From Opitutus sp. GAS368 (GTDB lineage: Bacteria; Verrucomicrobiota; Verrucomicrobiia; Opitutales; Opitutaceae), in NCBI GenBank assembly GCA_945871085.1, contig CAMBVX010000014.1, positions 1 through 41,036 on the forward strand: a stretch of DNA of 41,036 nucleotides, read 5' to 3'. Shown here piece after piece: positions 15,990-25,416 of the stretch; the stretch's first letter is position 1, and every line of letters starts with the position of its first letter. The notes beneath the pieces were generated by a model. That model made no database searches, was not told the DNA's origin, and saw nothing but the letters and a program-made list of their open reading frames with translations. The position numbers were made by a program, and so were the translations under genes.

Positions 15990-15990
15990 G

Positions 15991-17313
15991 TCAGGCGAGT
16001 TCGAGGCTGCGGAGAGTGCCGGTGCTGAGCGCGAAGCGATTCGTCTCCACGCCGAAGCGCTGCAGCAAGCTGAGGTAGAGATTCGAGAGCGGCACGCGGC
16101 CGGAGCCGGTGGTGGGATAGGCGCGGTGTTCGCCGTGTTTGAAGCCGCCGCCGGCGAGAATCATGGGGAGATTCGAGTTGGTGTGGGCGTTGGCGTTGCC
16201 CATGCCGCTGCCGAAAAGGACCATCGTGTGGTCGAGGAGACTGCCGTGGCCGTCTTCGAGCGATTTGAGTTTCGCGAGGAAGCGGGCGAATTGCTCCATC
16301 TGGTATTTTTCCAGCTTGAGGAGACCGTCGATATTTTCCTGCACTTGGCCGTGGTGGGAGAGCGCGTGATAATCTTTGCGGAGGCCGAGGGCGGAGGCTT
16401 CGAAACCGCCGGCGATTTCCAGCGTGGCGATGCGGGTTGAATCGGTCTGGAGCGCGAGGGCGATGAGGTCGTAAAGGACCGGGAGGTCGGAGACGAATCC
16501 CGTGTTCGCCGGCTCGGGCAGGCCGGCCGCGGGCTTCGGGACGTGGGCCCAACGTTTGCCGAGTTCCATCTGGCGTTCGACGTCGCGGACGGACGTGAAA
16601 TATTCGTCGAGTTTTTCGCGGTCACGGGTGTCGAGCTGGCGGGTGAGTGATTTCGCGTCGCCGTGGACGGCGTCGAGAATGGAGCCGTGGAGATGGAAGC
16701 GATCGGCGGAGCGGGCGACGTCCTGGGCCTTTTCGGTGCTGAACAGTTTTCGGAAGAGTTCTTTCGGACCGGGGATGGGCGGAACGCGGGTGCCGCTACG
16801 GGTCCAACACATTTGGCAACCGCCGTGCAGACCATCTTCGGAGCCGATGGTGAGGGCGGAGAAACGGGTGGCGCCGCCGATCGTTTCCGCGGCGCGTTGA
16901 TCGACGCTGATATTACCCTCGGGCATGGATTTGGCGTCCATGCTGCGGATGCCGCTGAGGTAGGAGTGAATGGCGAAGTGCCCACCCTTGAGTCCGTGAT
17001 CGAGCCCGGAGAAGAGCGAGAAATCGGGCCGATGCGGAGCGAGGGGTTGGAGGAGGGAGGGCAGCGCGAAATCGCGACCGGTGGCGGTGGGAAAGAATTC
17101 CGGTTGGTAGAACCCGAGCATGTTGCCGATGGCGACGAGGCGCTTCGGGCGGGTGGCACCGACGGCGGCTCCGGGTTTGCCCGCGACGGCGAGACCCGCG
17201 CCGAGCACGCGGGTCGAGAGTGATTCGAGCAGTGGGAGCGCGAGCGAAAGGCCGGCGGCGCGCAGGAAAAAGCGCCGGTTGATCAAACAAGGAGACGATT
17301 TTTTGTGATGCAT
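15991..17313 (-). CDS. DUF1552 twin-arginine-exported protein
   Basis: 440 residues. The N-terminus carries a Tat-like signal (INRRFFLRAAGLSLALPLLES). The body has the DUF1552 signatures RPKRLVAIGNMLGFY, DHGLKGGHFAIHSYLSG, EYFTSVRDVERQM, DSTRIATLE and the histidine-rich YHALSHHGQ. These recall the alkaline-phosphatase/sulfatase-like fold of the related DUF1501 proteins. Family function is unknown; Tat export suggests folding or cofactor loading before export. It sits directly between a sulfatase (15-base gap) and its DUF1592 partner (1-base gap). The partner order is opposite to that of the second pair at 27138-31849. Confidence 0.92.
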   Translation of the reverse strand: MHHKKSSPCLINRRFFLRAAGLSLALPLLESLSTRVLGAGLAVAGKPGAAVGATRPKRLVAIGNMLGFYQPEFFPTATGRDFALPSLLQPLAPHRPDFSLFSGLDHGLKGGHFAIHSYLSGIRSMDAKSMPEGNISVDQRAAETIGGATRFSALTIGSEDGLHGGCQMCWTRSGTRVPPIPGPKELFRKLFSTEKAQDVARSADRFHLHGSILDAVHGDAKSLTRQLDTRDREKLDEYFTSVRDVERQMELGKRWAHVPKPAAGLPEPANTGFVSDLPVLYDLIALALQTDSTRIATLEIAGGFEASALGLRKDYHALSHHGQVQENIDGLLKLEKYQMEQFARFLAKLKSLEDGHGSLLDHTMVLFGSGMGNANAHTNSNLPMILAGGGFKHGEHRAYPTTGSGRVPLSNLYLSLLQRFGVETNRFALSTGTLRSLELA

Positions 17314-17328
17314 GGGGATGGGTGAAGT

Positions 17329-18840
17329 TCAGCGTTGAGGGGTGGGTAGTGGCTTTCCGCGTGGTCGCGCCGGTTCCGCGCCGCTGGTGACCCGGGGCGA
17401 AGGATAGTGATCGAACAGGTCGCCTTGGCCCAGCGTGCGCGGGTCCTGCTGGCGTTTCAGTTCGGCCGTGAGTTGACCGCGCAAGGCGGCGGCTTTTGTG
17501 GCGAAGGAGGGATTGGTGGCGAGGTTGACCACGCAGTCAGGATCGGTGCTGAGGTCGAATAACTGTTCGGCGGGGCGTTTGCCGTAGGCGTGTTGCCAGA
17601 ACGGATCCGCCTCGCCGCGCGCGGTCACGAGCGTCTTGGACGGACTCGCGTCGGTGTCTTTCAGGCCGAGCTCAGGGTTGCCGCAGGGCCACCGGTCGGG
17701 CGCGAAATTTTGCACGTAGAAGAACGAGCCCGAACGGATGGCGCGCGCGGGATAACCGAGGCCGGCGAAGGAACCGGGACGTGCCAACACGTCGTTACGC
17801 TCGCGTCCGACGAGCACAAATTCGCGGCTGACTTGGGCCGCGCCGCCCAACAAATCGGTGAAGCTACGGCCGGTAATCGGTGCCATGCCTTGCGCGGTGC
17901 CGTTGACGCCGAACACTTCCAGCAAGGTCGGCGCCAGATCGATGAAGCTGATGAGGTCGGCGACCCGGCGACCCGGTTGAGCGACCCGCCCAGGCCACGA
18001 AACGATGAAGGGAATATGGTGCGCGTCGTCATACGTGTGCCCTTTGACGCGGGGAAACGGCATGCCGTGGTCCGACGTGACGATGATCAAAGTGTTTTTG
18101 GTTTCATCGCTCTCCTCGAGTGCGGCGAGTAGCGCTCCGATCTGCGCGTCGTAGGCTTCGACCTCGACCGCATAGTCCAGCATGTCGCGGCGCACGACGT
18201 CGTTGTCGGGCCAATACGCGGGCACGCGGTCGATGTCGGTGGGTTTCTTGCCGGCGGCGAGACCGGAGTCCGGCGGGTAGCCTCGATGGGGATACTTACT
18301 CCCGAACCAATAGAAAAACGGCTGGCCGGGGGTGCGGGTGTTGAGAAAAGCCCGGAGAGCGCCGCCCGGATCCCGGTCGTTGACTGAGCCATTGCCGCGC
18401 AGGGCAAAATTTCGCGGGGTGCCGTCGGCGTGTTTCGCCTCGCCGGGCCCCCAGGTTTTGCCGGCGGAACCGCAGGCGATGCCCGCTTGGGCCAACGCTT
18501 CGCTGAAGGCCATGAACTTCGCCGGAAAACGGGGCTGATGATTCGCGGCTTCTTCCAACTGCCAGGGATTACGGCCGGTGAGGATGGCGGCGCGGGACGG
18601 GGCGCACTTCGACGTCGGGGTATAGGCGTGGTCAAAGACGAGACCGTGTTTCGCCAGACGATCAATGTTCGGCGTCTTCACCCAGGTGCAGCCATACGCT
18701 TCGCCGAAGTGGCGCGACGCATCATCGGCGATAATGAAAAGGACATTGGGCCGCGCCGCCGTCGCCGCCCGCAGGGAAAGCGTGGCCGCCACAGCAAGGA
18801 ACAGGGCAAACGGGATGCTGAGAGCGAGTCGGGTGATCAT
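17329..18840 (-). CDS. Exported sulfatase, heparan N-sulfatase-like
   Basis: 503 residues. Signal peptide 1-29. Metal motif FIIADDASRHFGEAYG, formylglycine site C79-A-P-S-R followed by AAILTGRNPWQLEEAANH, then FYWFGSKYPHRGY and IVTSDHGMPFPR. The CAPSR-LTGRNPWQLE pattern is typical of the sulfamidase (N-sulphoglucosamine sulphohydrolase) group of S1 sulfatases in marine and soil Verrucomicrobiota and Planctomycetota. The C-terminus is a proline-rich tail. It is preceded by a 192-base gap after the PhoD-like gene and followed closely by DUF1552, so an internal promoter ahead of it is possible. The substrate preference is inferred by family only. Confidence 0.92.
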   Translation of the reverse strand: MITRLALSIPFALFLAVAATLSLRAATAARPNVLFIIADDASRHFGEAYGCTWVKTPNIDRLAKHGLVFDHAYTPTSKCAPSRAAILTGRNPWQLEEAANHQPRFPAKFMAFSEALAQAGIACGSAGKTWGPGEAKHADGTPRNFALRGNGSVNDRDPGGALRAFLNTRTPGQPFFYWFGSKYPHRGYPPDSGLAAGKKPTDIDRVPAYWPDNDVVRRDMLDYAVEVEAYDAQIGALLAALEESDETKNTLIIVTSDHGMPFPRVKGHTYDDAHHIPFIVSWPGRVAQPGRRVADLISFIDLAPTLLEVFGVNGTAQGMAPITGRSFTDLLGGAAQVSREFVLVGRERNDVLARPGSFAGLGYPARAIRSGSFFYVQNFAPDRWPCGNPELGLKDTDASPSKTLVTARGEADPFWQHAYGKRPAEQLFDLSTDPDCVVNLATNPSFATKAAALRGQLTAELKRQQDPRTLGQGDLFDHYPSPRVTSGAEPARPRGKPLPTPQR

Positions 18841-18992
18841 GGTGGGCTTACTCGGAAGAAATTTTATTGGTGGAGCGTGGAGGAGCCGCGTGGGCTCGGT
18901 TCTTCTCCTGACGGCTAAGATTGGTTTGGGGAACGCCGGTTGAGGGCAAACGCCACTGCTGGGAGAATATCAGGGGTTGGGCGTCAGGGTTT

Positions 18993-19026
18993 GCGCCGTT
19001 TTTCGCGCCCGCGAAGGCGTCGGCGC
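18993..19026 (-). terminator. GC-rich nested hairpin after the PhoD-like gene
   Basis: Outer arms GCGCCG/CGGCGC (18993-18998, 19021-19026) enclose inner arms TTCGCG/CGCGAA (19002-19007, 19010-19015). It lies 7 bases after the PhoD-like stop. No T run follows on the minus strand, so it may only attenuate transcription between the first and second halves of the array. Confidence 0.35.
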
Positions 19027-19032
19027 ACCTCG

Positions 19033-21399
19033 TCACTCGAGGCGGTTCAGGCCGCGATTTTCCGCCTGCTGGATTGTCACGGGCCAACCGGGAAATTGGT
19101 TGGACGCTTTTCCGTCGGTGGGATCGATGAGGAAGCGGAACGAATCGATAGCATAGGTTTTTTTCGCCGGATCGAAGGTGATGAACCCGAAGCCGCTGCC
19201 CTTTTCGTGGGCCTTGTCGTAGCGGTTCGGCGCTTTACCGACCGCGGGATTCCCCACGGCGTAGACATAGACTTTGTTGCCGAAGCCATCCAGGAACTCG
19301 CCGGTATGGGCGAAGCCGTGACGGGGGCGTTTCGCGTGCGGCACGCCCACGTCGTCCGGGCGCCACCAGCGTGGATAGCCGGCGGCGATGGCGGGCGTGC
19401 AGAAGGACCACATGCTGTCGCGCTGTTGACCAACGCCATATTGGGCGAGGGTCGTGAGGTGCTGGTCGCCGTTGATGTGTAGAGCCATCGCCGGGCGCAG
19501 AATTTCGATGGCTCGATTGCGCGGAGTTTGGGGCCACGCGCCCGAGTCGAGATCGCCCTTGAGGTAGCCGTCGTAGCTGCCGTGGTGAGTGGCGACGGCG
19601 GCAAAGACGGTCTGGCTCAGCACGGCCTTAAGGGAGTGCCCACGCCAGTCCTGCGCCCATTTTTTCAGAAACTCCTCTTGGCGCTCGCCGAGCAGGGCGA
19701 GCCCCGGTTGGTCGAGGGTGCTGGTGTCGAACTTCGGATCGACCACGTGGTCGGCCCGGGAGCCACCGGTCTTCACGCGTTCGGGGCCGCTCTTCCACTG
19801 GCGGTCGGCGATGATCGCAAAACTGACGCCGCCATAAACCATGTCGCCGTGATAGACGCTGATGTCCTGCTGGCTCGGCGTCGGATCGAACGGGTCGGGG
19901 TGGTGCGAGACGTTGGTGCGATGCACGGCGTTCACCATTCGGGCCGGTTCGATGTAACCGCCCTTCGAGGACGCGCCGGGATCGGCGGTGGAGATGAGCA
20001 TTTTCGCGCCACCTTCGCCCCAGATGTTGCCTTGGAAAACGTCATGATCGTCCGGCAGGCAGAGCGTGGGCGCGTGCCGCATCACCTCGCGGAACGCCCA
20101 GCCGAATTGGTAGAATTTCCGCAGGTAGTTGAGAATCGCGGGCGCGGCCGGCTCGCGGATGATGCCAAAGCCGCCGTGGCTCTCGTAAATTTGGTCGCCG
20201 GAAAAGAACACCAGATCGGGCTGTAGTTTCGCGACGTTGCGGGCCACCGGCTCATAGGGGAAGCCGTAGTCGTTTTGGCACGTCATCGCGGCCATGCGCA
20301 GCGGCCGACCGACGGGATTGGGCAAGATTGTGCCGGTCCATTCGTCGGGGGTCACGGTGCCGTCGCGGTGCTTCTCGCGATAGACGAGCTTGTAGGGAGT
20401 GACTTTTTTTTCGTCCCACTGCGGAATGCGGAAGGTCGCGACCCAGGCGTCGGGATCGAGCTTGGCCTCGCCGAGCGATTGCCACGCGCCGCCGCGCTGC
20501 ACGTGCAGTTCCACCCCGTGGCTGTCGTCGCGGCCCATGGGGCCGGTCAGCGCGCTGATCTTCATGACCCAGCCTTCGGGGGTGCGTGAATCGCTCAGCG
20601 AATACATGGACCACAGCAACGGGCCAAATCGCTGGGCGCGATTGATCGTGAAGGCGTCGCCGGACATTTTCCAGTCGGTGAACCGATAGCGCGCACCGCC
20701 CTGACTCGGGGCTTTGGAGGCTTTCTTGGCCGCGTTTTGAGTTCCCTCCGGGCCGTAGTGGCTCACGAGGGCCACGTTGCCGAGGAGGCTTTCGGCCGGC
20801 ACCGTGTGGATGAGTTTGCCCAGGCTCGCGCCGGTGCCGCCTGCGCGGGCTTCGAGCGTGAGCGTGACGTCGGCGCCGCTGCCGACCCCGGAGAGCAGCA
20901 GGCCGATGTTCTTGGGATCAGCGGTGGCGGCCAACGGGGCCGACTTCGGGCCCAGCACCAAGTTTCCGTCGGCCACGCCGGCATTGAGACCACGGGCGAC
21001 GAAGCAGTTGCTCCGGTATTCGTTGAGTTCACTTCGCACGCCGAGGCGAAACCCGCCGCCGGCATCTTTGCCGCGCACTTCGAGCTGCGCAAGATGCACC
21101 GACAGAGTGAAGCCCTTCGCCGGGCTCGTGAGTTGGTGCGTGAGCGAGTGGATGCTGCGATTGCCGCCGAGGCTCCGGCACTCCGCGCCGCCGTCGGCGA
21201 TTTGCCAGTCTTCCATGGGATTCGCCCAATAGTCGCCGCCGAGCCAGACGCGGTCGTGGGTCCGGCTCCACGCATCGCCGGTCTTGCCGTCGCGCTCGCC
21301 GGTCGCGGCAGTCGCCGTTTTCGTCGCGGAAGCCGCGCCGACGACGGTGGCAGTGGCGATCAGTTTTAGGGCCGTGCGGCGGGAGATGGTCTGCTTCAT
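19033..21399 (-). CDS. PhoD-like alkaline phosphatase/phosphodiesterase with long N-terminal domain
   Basis: 788 residues from the ATG at 21399, which starts a Tat signal (QTISRRTALKLIATATVVGA). The frame is open to 21486 but lacks export features there. Residues of about 35-300 form an extra beta-rich region that I do not recognise by motif. The C-terminal half carries the calcineurin-like metal ligands of PhoD enzymes: FFSGDQIYE, PDDHDVFQGN, ATHHGSYDGY and HINGDQHLTTL. PhoD enzymes use iron and calcium to hydrolyse phosphomono- or diesters outside the cytoplasm; usual lengths are about 450-600, so this is long. Placement between a receptor and a sulfatase suggests that its job is on the same substrate, not general phosphate scavenging. 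Confidence 0.88.
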   Translation of the reverse strand: MKQTISRRTALKLIATATVVGAASATKTATAATGERDGKTGDAWSRTHDRVWLGGDYWANPMEDWQIADGGAECRSLGGNRSIHSLTHQLTSPAKGFTLSVHLAQLEVRGKDAGGGFRLGVRSELNEYRSNCFVARGLNAGVADGNLVLGPKSAPLAATADPKNIGLLLSGVGSGADVTLTLEARAGGTGASLGKLIHTVPAESLLGNVALVSHYGPEGTQNAAKKASKAPSQGGARYRFTDWKMSGDAFTINRAQRFGPLLWSMYSLSDSRTPEGWVMKISALTGPMGRDDSHGVELHVQRGGAWQSLGEAKLDPDAWVATFRIPQWDEKKVTPYKLVYREKHRDGTVTPDEWTGTILPNPVGRPLRMAAMTCQNDYGFPYEPVARNVAKLQPDLVFFSGDQIYESHGGFGIIREPAAPAILNYLRKFYQFGWAFREVMRHAPTLCLPDDHDVFQGNIWGEGGAKMLISTADPGASSKGGYIEPARMVNAVHRTNVSHHPDPFDPTPSQQDISVYHGDMVYGGVSFAIIADRQWKSGPERVKTGGSRADHVVDPKFDTSTLDQPGLALLGERQEEFLKKWAQDWRGHSLKAVLSQTVFAAVATHHGSYDGYLKGDLDSGAWPQTPRNRAIEILRPAMALHINGDQHLTTLAQYGVGQQRDSMWSFCTPAIAAGYPRWWRPDDVGVPHAKRPRHGFAHTGEFLDGFGNKVYVYAVGNPAVGKAPNRYDKAHEKGSGFGFITFDPAKKTYAIDSFRFLIDPTDGKASNQFPGWPVTIQQAENRGLNRLE

Positions 21400-21502
21400 A
21401 ATTTGAAAAATGGGTGTAGAGGCACAGGGAACCCAAGTTATTTCCTCGGGCCGGAGCGCATTACGGACGGCCCCGGCCGAGCGCAAGGCGTTGTAGGACT
21501 TC

Positions 21503-24500
21503 CTATAGGTCGGTTTCGTAGGAGAAGATAAACTGGCGTGGGATCAATCTGACTGTGGTCAGTGAATTTCCGTTAAGGAAATCGCGGTTCCGGGTGTCGT
21601 AGCGACCCGGCGGGAAGGCGTTTCGGATATTCACGCCCAGACTATACCGCCGGTTGCCGAGCCAGGCCGATTTTCCGTTATAGCCGAAGGAGAAATCAAC
21701 GGCGGTTTCCGCCTTACCCTTTTGGATGATGCTTACGTCCGGCACGGCCACGCCATTGATCCGCTTCACGCCGAAGCCGATGGCCGCCGGTGCGCGCCAG
21801 CGATAGCCGACACCCACGCGCGAGCCCCGCAGGGCGCCTTCGCTGAACCGATACATGGCATTCAAATTCAGGCGATTGTCGCGGGTGAACTCATTCGGAC
21901 GTCCGTTATAGGCCTCCAAGACGGGAATGCCCGAGTTCCCATTGCGGACATTGGAGATCCAGTTCTCCCGCATGGTTTGGCCAGTCCATCCGCCCGGAAA
22001 GAGGTCGTCATTGCGGCCCCACGGTGTGTTATTGGCTCCGATGTTTTGGGGAACGGTTTGCCCGGCGCCGCTGCCGATCGGAATCGCGTTCCACGTATAT
22101 TTCCGGATGACACCGTCTCCATCCATGTCGAAACCCGCCGGATTTCGGTAAATGGCCTCGGTATCTCCAGGCACGTAACCTTCGGTGAACAGAGTTTTGT
22201 CCATGATCTTTTCAAACTCGTCGGCGAACTTGATCCACTGGGTGGCGATTTTGGTTTGGACGACTTGTTGGTGATTCCACGTGAGGCGAATATCCAGATT
22301 TCTGGTGGGTTTCCACTGCGCCGTGATTTCGCGGCCCTTCGCGGCGCTGTCGGCGCTGACGGCGTAGGGATCCAGATAATTGAAGAAATTCATCGTCTCG
22401 AATCCGCCGTTGTTCACCGAGGCAAAGGGGTAGGCCAACTTGGGATCGCCTTGGTCTTGCAGCGGCCAGACGGGGAACTTCGCCCTGAAATCCGCTTCGT
22501 TGACGACCATGGCGCGCGTGATGTCTTTCATCACGCCCCGCATGGCCGCCCGGATTCCAGCGAAGAGCGCCCCGAGTCTGGTCGGTGACGAGGACACCTC
22601 ATACTCATTAAATTTAAGGTTGAAGCTGCCATGGAACAGACCGAGGCGAATGCCTTGGTCAGTCCCATCGCCCTTCTCGCTCGCGAGAAAGGACCCATCG
22701 GGGTTTCGCGCCGTCGTATTCGGGGCAAACGTGTTCGACTGGGTGAACATGAACGAGAGATCGGCTCCCAGGGGAAGCTTCCAGCCCCAGTCCCGGAACG
22801 GGTGAACGACCATGCCCTTGAGCGTCGTCGTCCCGACCGCTTCGGTGGCCGGATCCATCTGTTCGAAACCATAGTGGTCGATGTGCGCCTGATAACCGGC
22901 GGACGCTGCCGAGATGATCTGGCCTGTTTCAGGATTCCGCCAGAGCACGGCCGGGGCTTGGGACCGGGCCGTGTTGTTCGAGTCTTCGCGGCGACCGTAA
23001 GTCAGCACGATCCGGTCCTCCAGCAGGTAGCCTTGATAGGAGAAGAGCTTGGTGCCGAATTTCGTGTGCGTTCCGCCTGTATTGCGACCCGTGATGAGGC
23101 GCTCGCCGTTGGTTCCGGTGCCCGCATTCATCGGATCAACGACCCAAGCCTCGCCGCTGTTGTCCTTGATCGTCCACGGTTTCCCAATCTCAAAACCGTC
23201 GACCCTCGGCACCCAGCCCAAGTCTGCGCCGACGTAAGAGCGGAAATTGACCACGCGGTTGCTGGAGGTCGCGGTGTAGCCGTTGCCCAACGGCCCGAGT
23301 CCGCGGCGTCCGTCAGTTTCGAGGGTGTAGTTCACCCCGCTAAACACCGGGTCGCGCATTTTGCCGTTCTGGATCACCGGCTGAATGTTGTAGCGGTATT
23401 CCTGGTTCAGGTTTTTCGAGACGATCCCGGAGACGATGCCGGCGAGGCGATGCCGTCCCAGCAACCGGATGAATCGATTGCGGGAACGCTCCTTCAAATC
23501 GAGTTCATAGGAGAGCGCGGCACGCCATTCGTCGCTTTTCGCCCACCCCTGATCGAACCCGGCTAATCCATCGAAATAGAGTTTTCCGGCGTAGGGATTC
23601 GGTGTGACGCCATCGGGAAGAAACCGGTTGGCATCGACGTTGAGATTGAGGCCGCCGTTGCCGCCGGCCATGTAACTCGCGCCGGAGTTTTTGTTCGATT
23701 CCCGCTGAACTCCGGCCTCGAAATGGAGGCCCTTGAGGATCTCCTGATTGAAAAAAAGATTTACGATCGAAGACTTCCGATCGCTGAAATCGGTGAAATA
23801 GTGGTAGCTGGCATCGCGAGGATAATAGTCGTCGTTCAGCAGGGATACACCCCGCGTGGTGCCCGCGTTGACCGGGTCAACGATCCCCGGCCAGCGCCCG
23901 TTGTCGGCGATGTTTTGCACGCCCACCGAATAGAATGAGCCCATCGCCCGCAGTCCGGCCGGATTGTTTCCGCCGATCACACTAATCGCGCCATCGCCCG
24001 ACGTGCTGAAAACCCGGTCGTCCGGGTTACTCTTCCCCGTCTGCCAGGCCGCATTGTTGTTGAAGAGAGGCTTGTTGCCGACCGCCGAGCCCAAATCACC
24101 GGCTTGATACCAGACACGAACTTTATCCAGCGGAGGAACCCGCGAAGGTGTCCGACTATGCCCTTTCGCGTATTCGTAGTGCGCACTGATCGAGGTCTTT
24201 TTGAAGGGAGTGTAGACGAGCGCACCATAGGCGCGGCGTTCCCGGTCGATCGAGGGGTTCGGCTGAAATTTTTTGTTGTCGGCGAGGAGCGCTCCACGGA
24301 AAGCCAATTGGTTTTTGAGCAGAGTCTGATTCAGGTGCAACTCGCCGCGGGTGCCGCCAAAGCTATCGAACTGCGTCTTCAATTGGCGGGTGTTCCGATT
24401 CATGATCGGACGGGCCAAGGTCGAATCAATGGCTCCGGTCGGAGCGCCAATCCCGAACATCATCGGGTTCGGACCGGAAGCGAGGGTGACGCGCTCCAGA

Positions 24501-24928
24501 TTGTAATTGTCCGACCGCGTGTCGGTGGCGAAAAACTCCCGGGTCCGGCGGGCTTGGCCGATGCCGCGCACGCGCAGGGTGCCCTCGCCGCCGCCCTTCG
24601 ACTCCACGTTGCTCACAAACTCGTTGCTGTTCTCGATATTGAGCGAGTAGACGGAGGCGGCATCGATGCTGGTGAAGCCGAAGTCTTCCATAAAATCCAA
24701 GGTGAACACATCGATCTGCGACGCGACGTCAGAGAGTTTCGTTTTGAAGCGAGTGCCCGCCAAAGTTTCAGTCGGCGCCCAACCCTGGTTGTCGCCGGCA
24801 TTCACTTGGAAGGGAGAAAGAACGATGGCTTCGTCCTTGGGTGGGTGGGCCACGGTTTGCGCCGTAGTGCCGGTGCCGAGGGCGAACCAGCCGACGAGGG
24901 CGGCGAGCAGGGTGAGGGAAGTTTTCAT
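21503..24928 (-). CDS. TonB-dependent receptor of the sulfatase array
   Basis: 1141 residues. Signal peptide 1-24 (KTSLTLLAALVGWFALGTG), then the DEAIVLSPFQVN box. The plug has GEGTLRVRGIGQARRTREFF and LERVTLASGPNPMMFGIGAP, and the long barrel ends IPRQFIFSYETDL. It is longer than the receptor at 6319 because of extended extracellular loops. The start overlaps the STN gene stop (ATGA, 24928-24925), so the two are co-translated. This suggests that the STN protein acts as the missing signalling domain in trans. Base composition is visibly lower in GC than the flanking sigma/FecR/STN genes. A 103-base gap separates it from the PhoD-like gene. It probably imports the desulfated product or binds the intact substrate. 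Confidence 0.93.
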   Translation of the reverse strand: MKTSLTLLAALVGWFALGTGTTAQTVAHPPKDEAIVLSPFQVNAGDNQGWAPTETLAGTRFKTKLSDVASQIDVFTLDFMEDFGFTSIDAASVYSLNIENSNEFVSNVESKGGGEGTLRVRGIGQARRTREFFATDTRSDNYNLERVTLASGPNPMMFGIGAPTGAIDSTLARPIMNRNTRQLKTQFDSFGGTRGELHLNQTLLKNQLAFRGALLADNKKFQPNPSIDRERRAYGALVYTPFKKTSISAHYEYAKGHSRTPSRVPPLDKVRVWYQAGDLGSAVGNKPLFNNNAAWQTGKSNPDDRVFSTSGDGAISVIGGNNPAGLRAMGSFYSVGVQNIADNGRWPGIVDPVNAGTTRGVSLLNDDYYPRDASYHYFTDFSDRKSSIVNLFFNQEILKGLHFEAGVQRESNKNSGASYMAGGNGGLNLNVDANRFLPDGVTPNPYAGKLYFDGLAGFDQGWAKSDEWRAALSYELDLKERSRNRFIRLLGRHRLAGIVSGIVSKNLNQEYRYNIQPVIQNGKMRDPVFSGVNYTLETDGRRGLGPLGNGYTATSSNRVVNFRSYVGADLGWVPRVDGFEIGKPWTIKDNSGEAWVVDPMNAGTGTNGERLITGRNTGGTHTKFGTKLFSYQGYLLEDRIVLTYGRREDSNNTARSQAPAVLWRNPETGQIISAASAGYQAHIDHYGFEQMDPATEAVGTTTLKGMVVHPFRDWGWKLPLGADLSFMFTQSNTFAPNTTARNPDGSFLASEKGDGTDQGIRLGLFHGSFNLKFNEYEVSSSPTRLGALFAGIRAAMRGVMKDITRAMVVNEADFRAKFPVWPLQDQGDPKLAYPFASVNNGGFETMNFFNYLDPYAVSADSAAKGREITAQWKPTRNLDIRLTWNHQQVVQTKIATQWIKFADEFEKIMDKTLFTEGYVPGDTEAIYRNPAGFDMDGDGVIRKYTWNAIPIGSGAGQTVPQNIGANNTPWGRNDDLFPGGWTGQTMRENWISNVRNGNSGIPVLEAYNGRPNEFTRDNRLNLNAMYRFSEGALRGSRVGVGYRWRAPAAIGFGVKRINGVAVPDVSIIQKGKAETAVDFSFGYNGKSAWLGNRRYSLGVNIRNAFPPGRYDTRNRDFLNGNSLTTVRLIPRQFIFSYETDL

Positions 24929-25377
24929 GGATTTAGAGTTTGGTTGCGCGTTGGAAGCGGGTCCGTCCTCACCGCCGCGCGGTACGGCTTCGGGGTGCGC
25001 TTCCCGCTGACGACAAGGGCTCCGGTGGCGTTGTCCTGCGCGGCCTCGAGGCCCGTGCCGACGCGCATCCCGTTCGAGCGCCTCGCGGGGCGGAACTCGC
25101 CGTGCACGGGGTTGGTCGTCTCGCCGCTCACTTTGTCGGCCACAAACACGAGCGAGCGGCCAGCGGCGGCGGCGAACTGCCGCAGCGTCGTCGGGGCCTC
25201 ACCGTGAGGGAGGTCGAAGCTCCGCTTCGCCTCCGCCGCCGCCACGCGCAAAGGCGCGACCGACCCGCGTGCGCTGCACGAGGCGAGTACGACGAGGGCA
25301 GCGGAAAACGACGGGGTGAGACGGAGCAGAGCCACTAACCCAGTTGCGCGGAAGCGGAGGAGTCTGTTTAGTCGCAA
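24925..25377 (-). CDS. Stand-alone STN-domain protein (signal transducer)
   Basis: 150 residues if the TTG at 25377 is used; a GTG at 25335 is an equally good start. A signal-peptide-like N-terminus (FSAALVVLASCSARG) is followed by one STN domain (about 52-125: RSFDLPHGEAPTTLRQFAAAAGRSLVFVADKV, ending GALVVSGKR in two stretches). The domain is clearly homologous to the N-terminal part of the receptor at 358-3882, where it is fused in frame. Part of it is degenerate: the usual RDALDRML stretch reads RRSNGMRV here. It overlaps the receptor start by four bases. Role inferred: a periplasmic signalling module relaying receptor occupancy to FecR. Confidence 0.75.
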   Translation of the reverse strand: MRLNRLLRFRATGLVALLRLTPSFSAALVVLASCSARGSVAPLRVAAAEAKRSFDLPHGEAPTTLRQFAAAAGRSLVFVADKVSGETTNPVHGEFRPARRSNGMRVGTGLEAAQDNATGALVVSGKRTPKPYRAAVRTDPLPTRNQTLNP

Positions 25378-25397
25378 GGGAAATATTTTTGCACCGG
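25366..25397 (+). promoter_or_regulatory. Recurrent AT-rich motif (site 3, ahead of the STN gene)
   Basis: Reads GTTTAGTCGCAAGGGAAATA followed by TTTTTGC on the plus strand. It shares GTTTAGTCGC exactly with site 4 (26658-26690), and GGAAA-AT-TTTT with site 1. It overlaps the possible TTG start of the STN gene, which favours the downstream GTG. Orientation relative to its gene is opposite to that of the sites before the sigma genes, so an operator may fit better than a promoter. Confidence 0.4.
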
Positions 25398-25416
25398 TTG
25401 GAATTCGCGGCCAACC

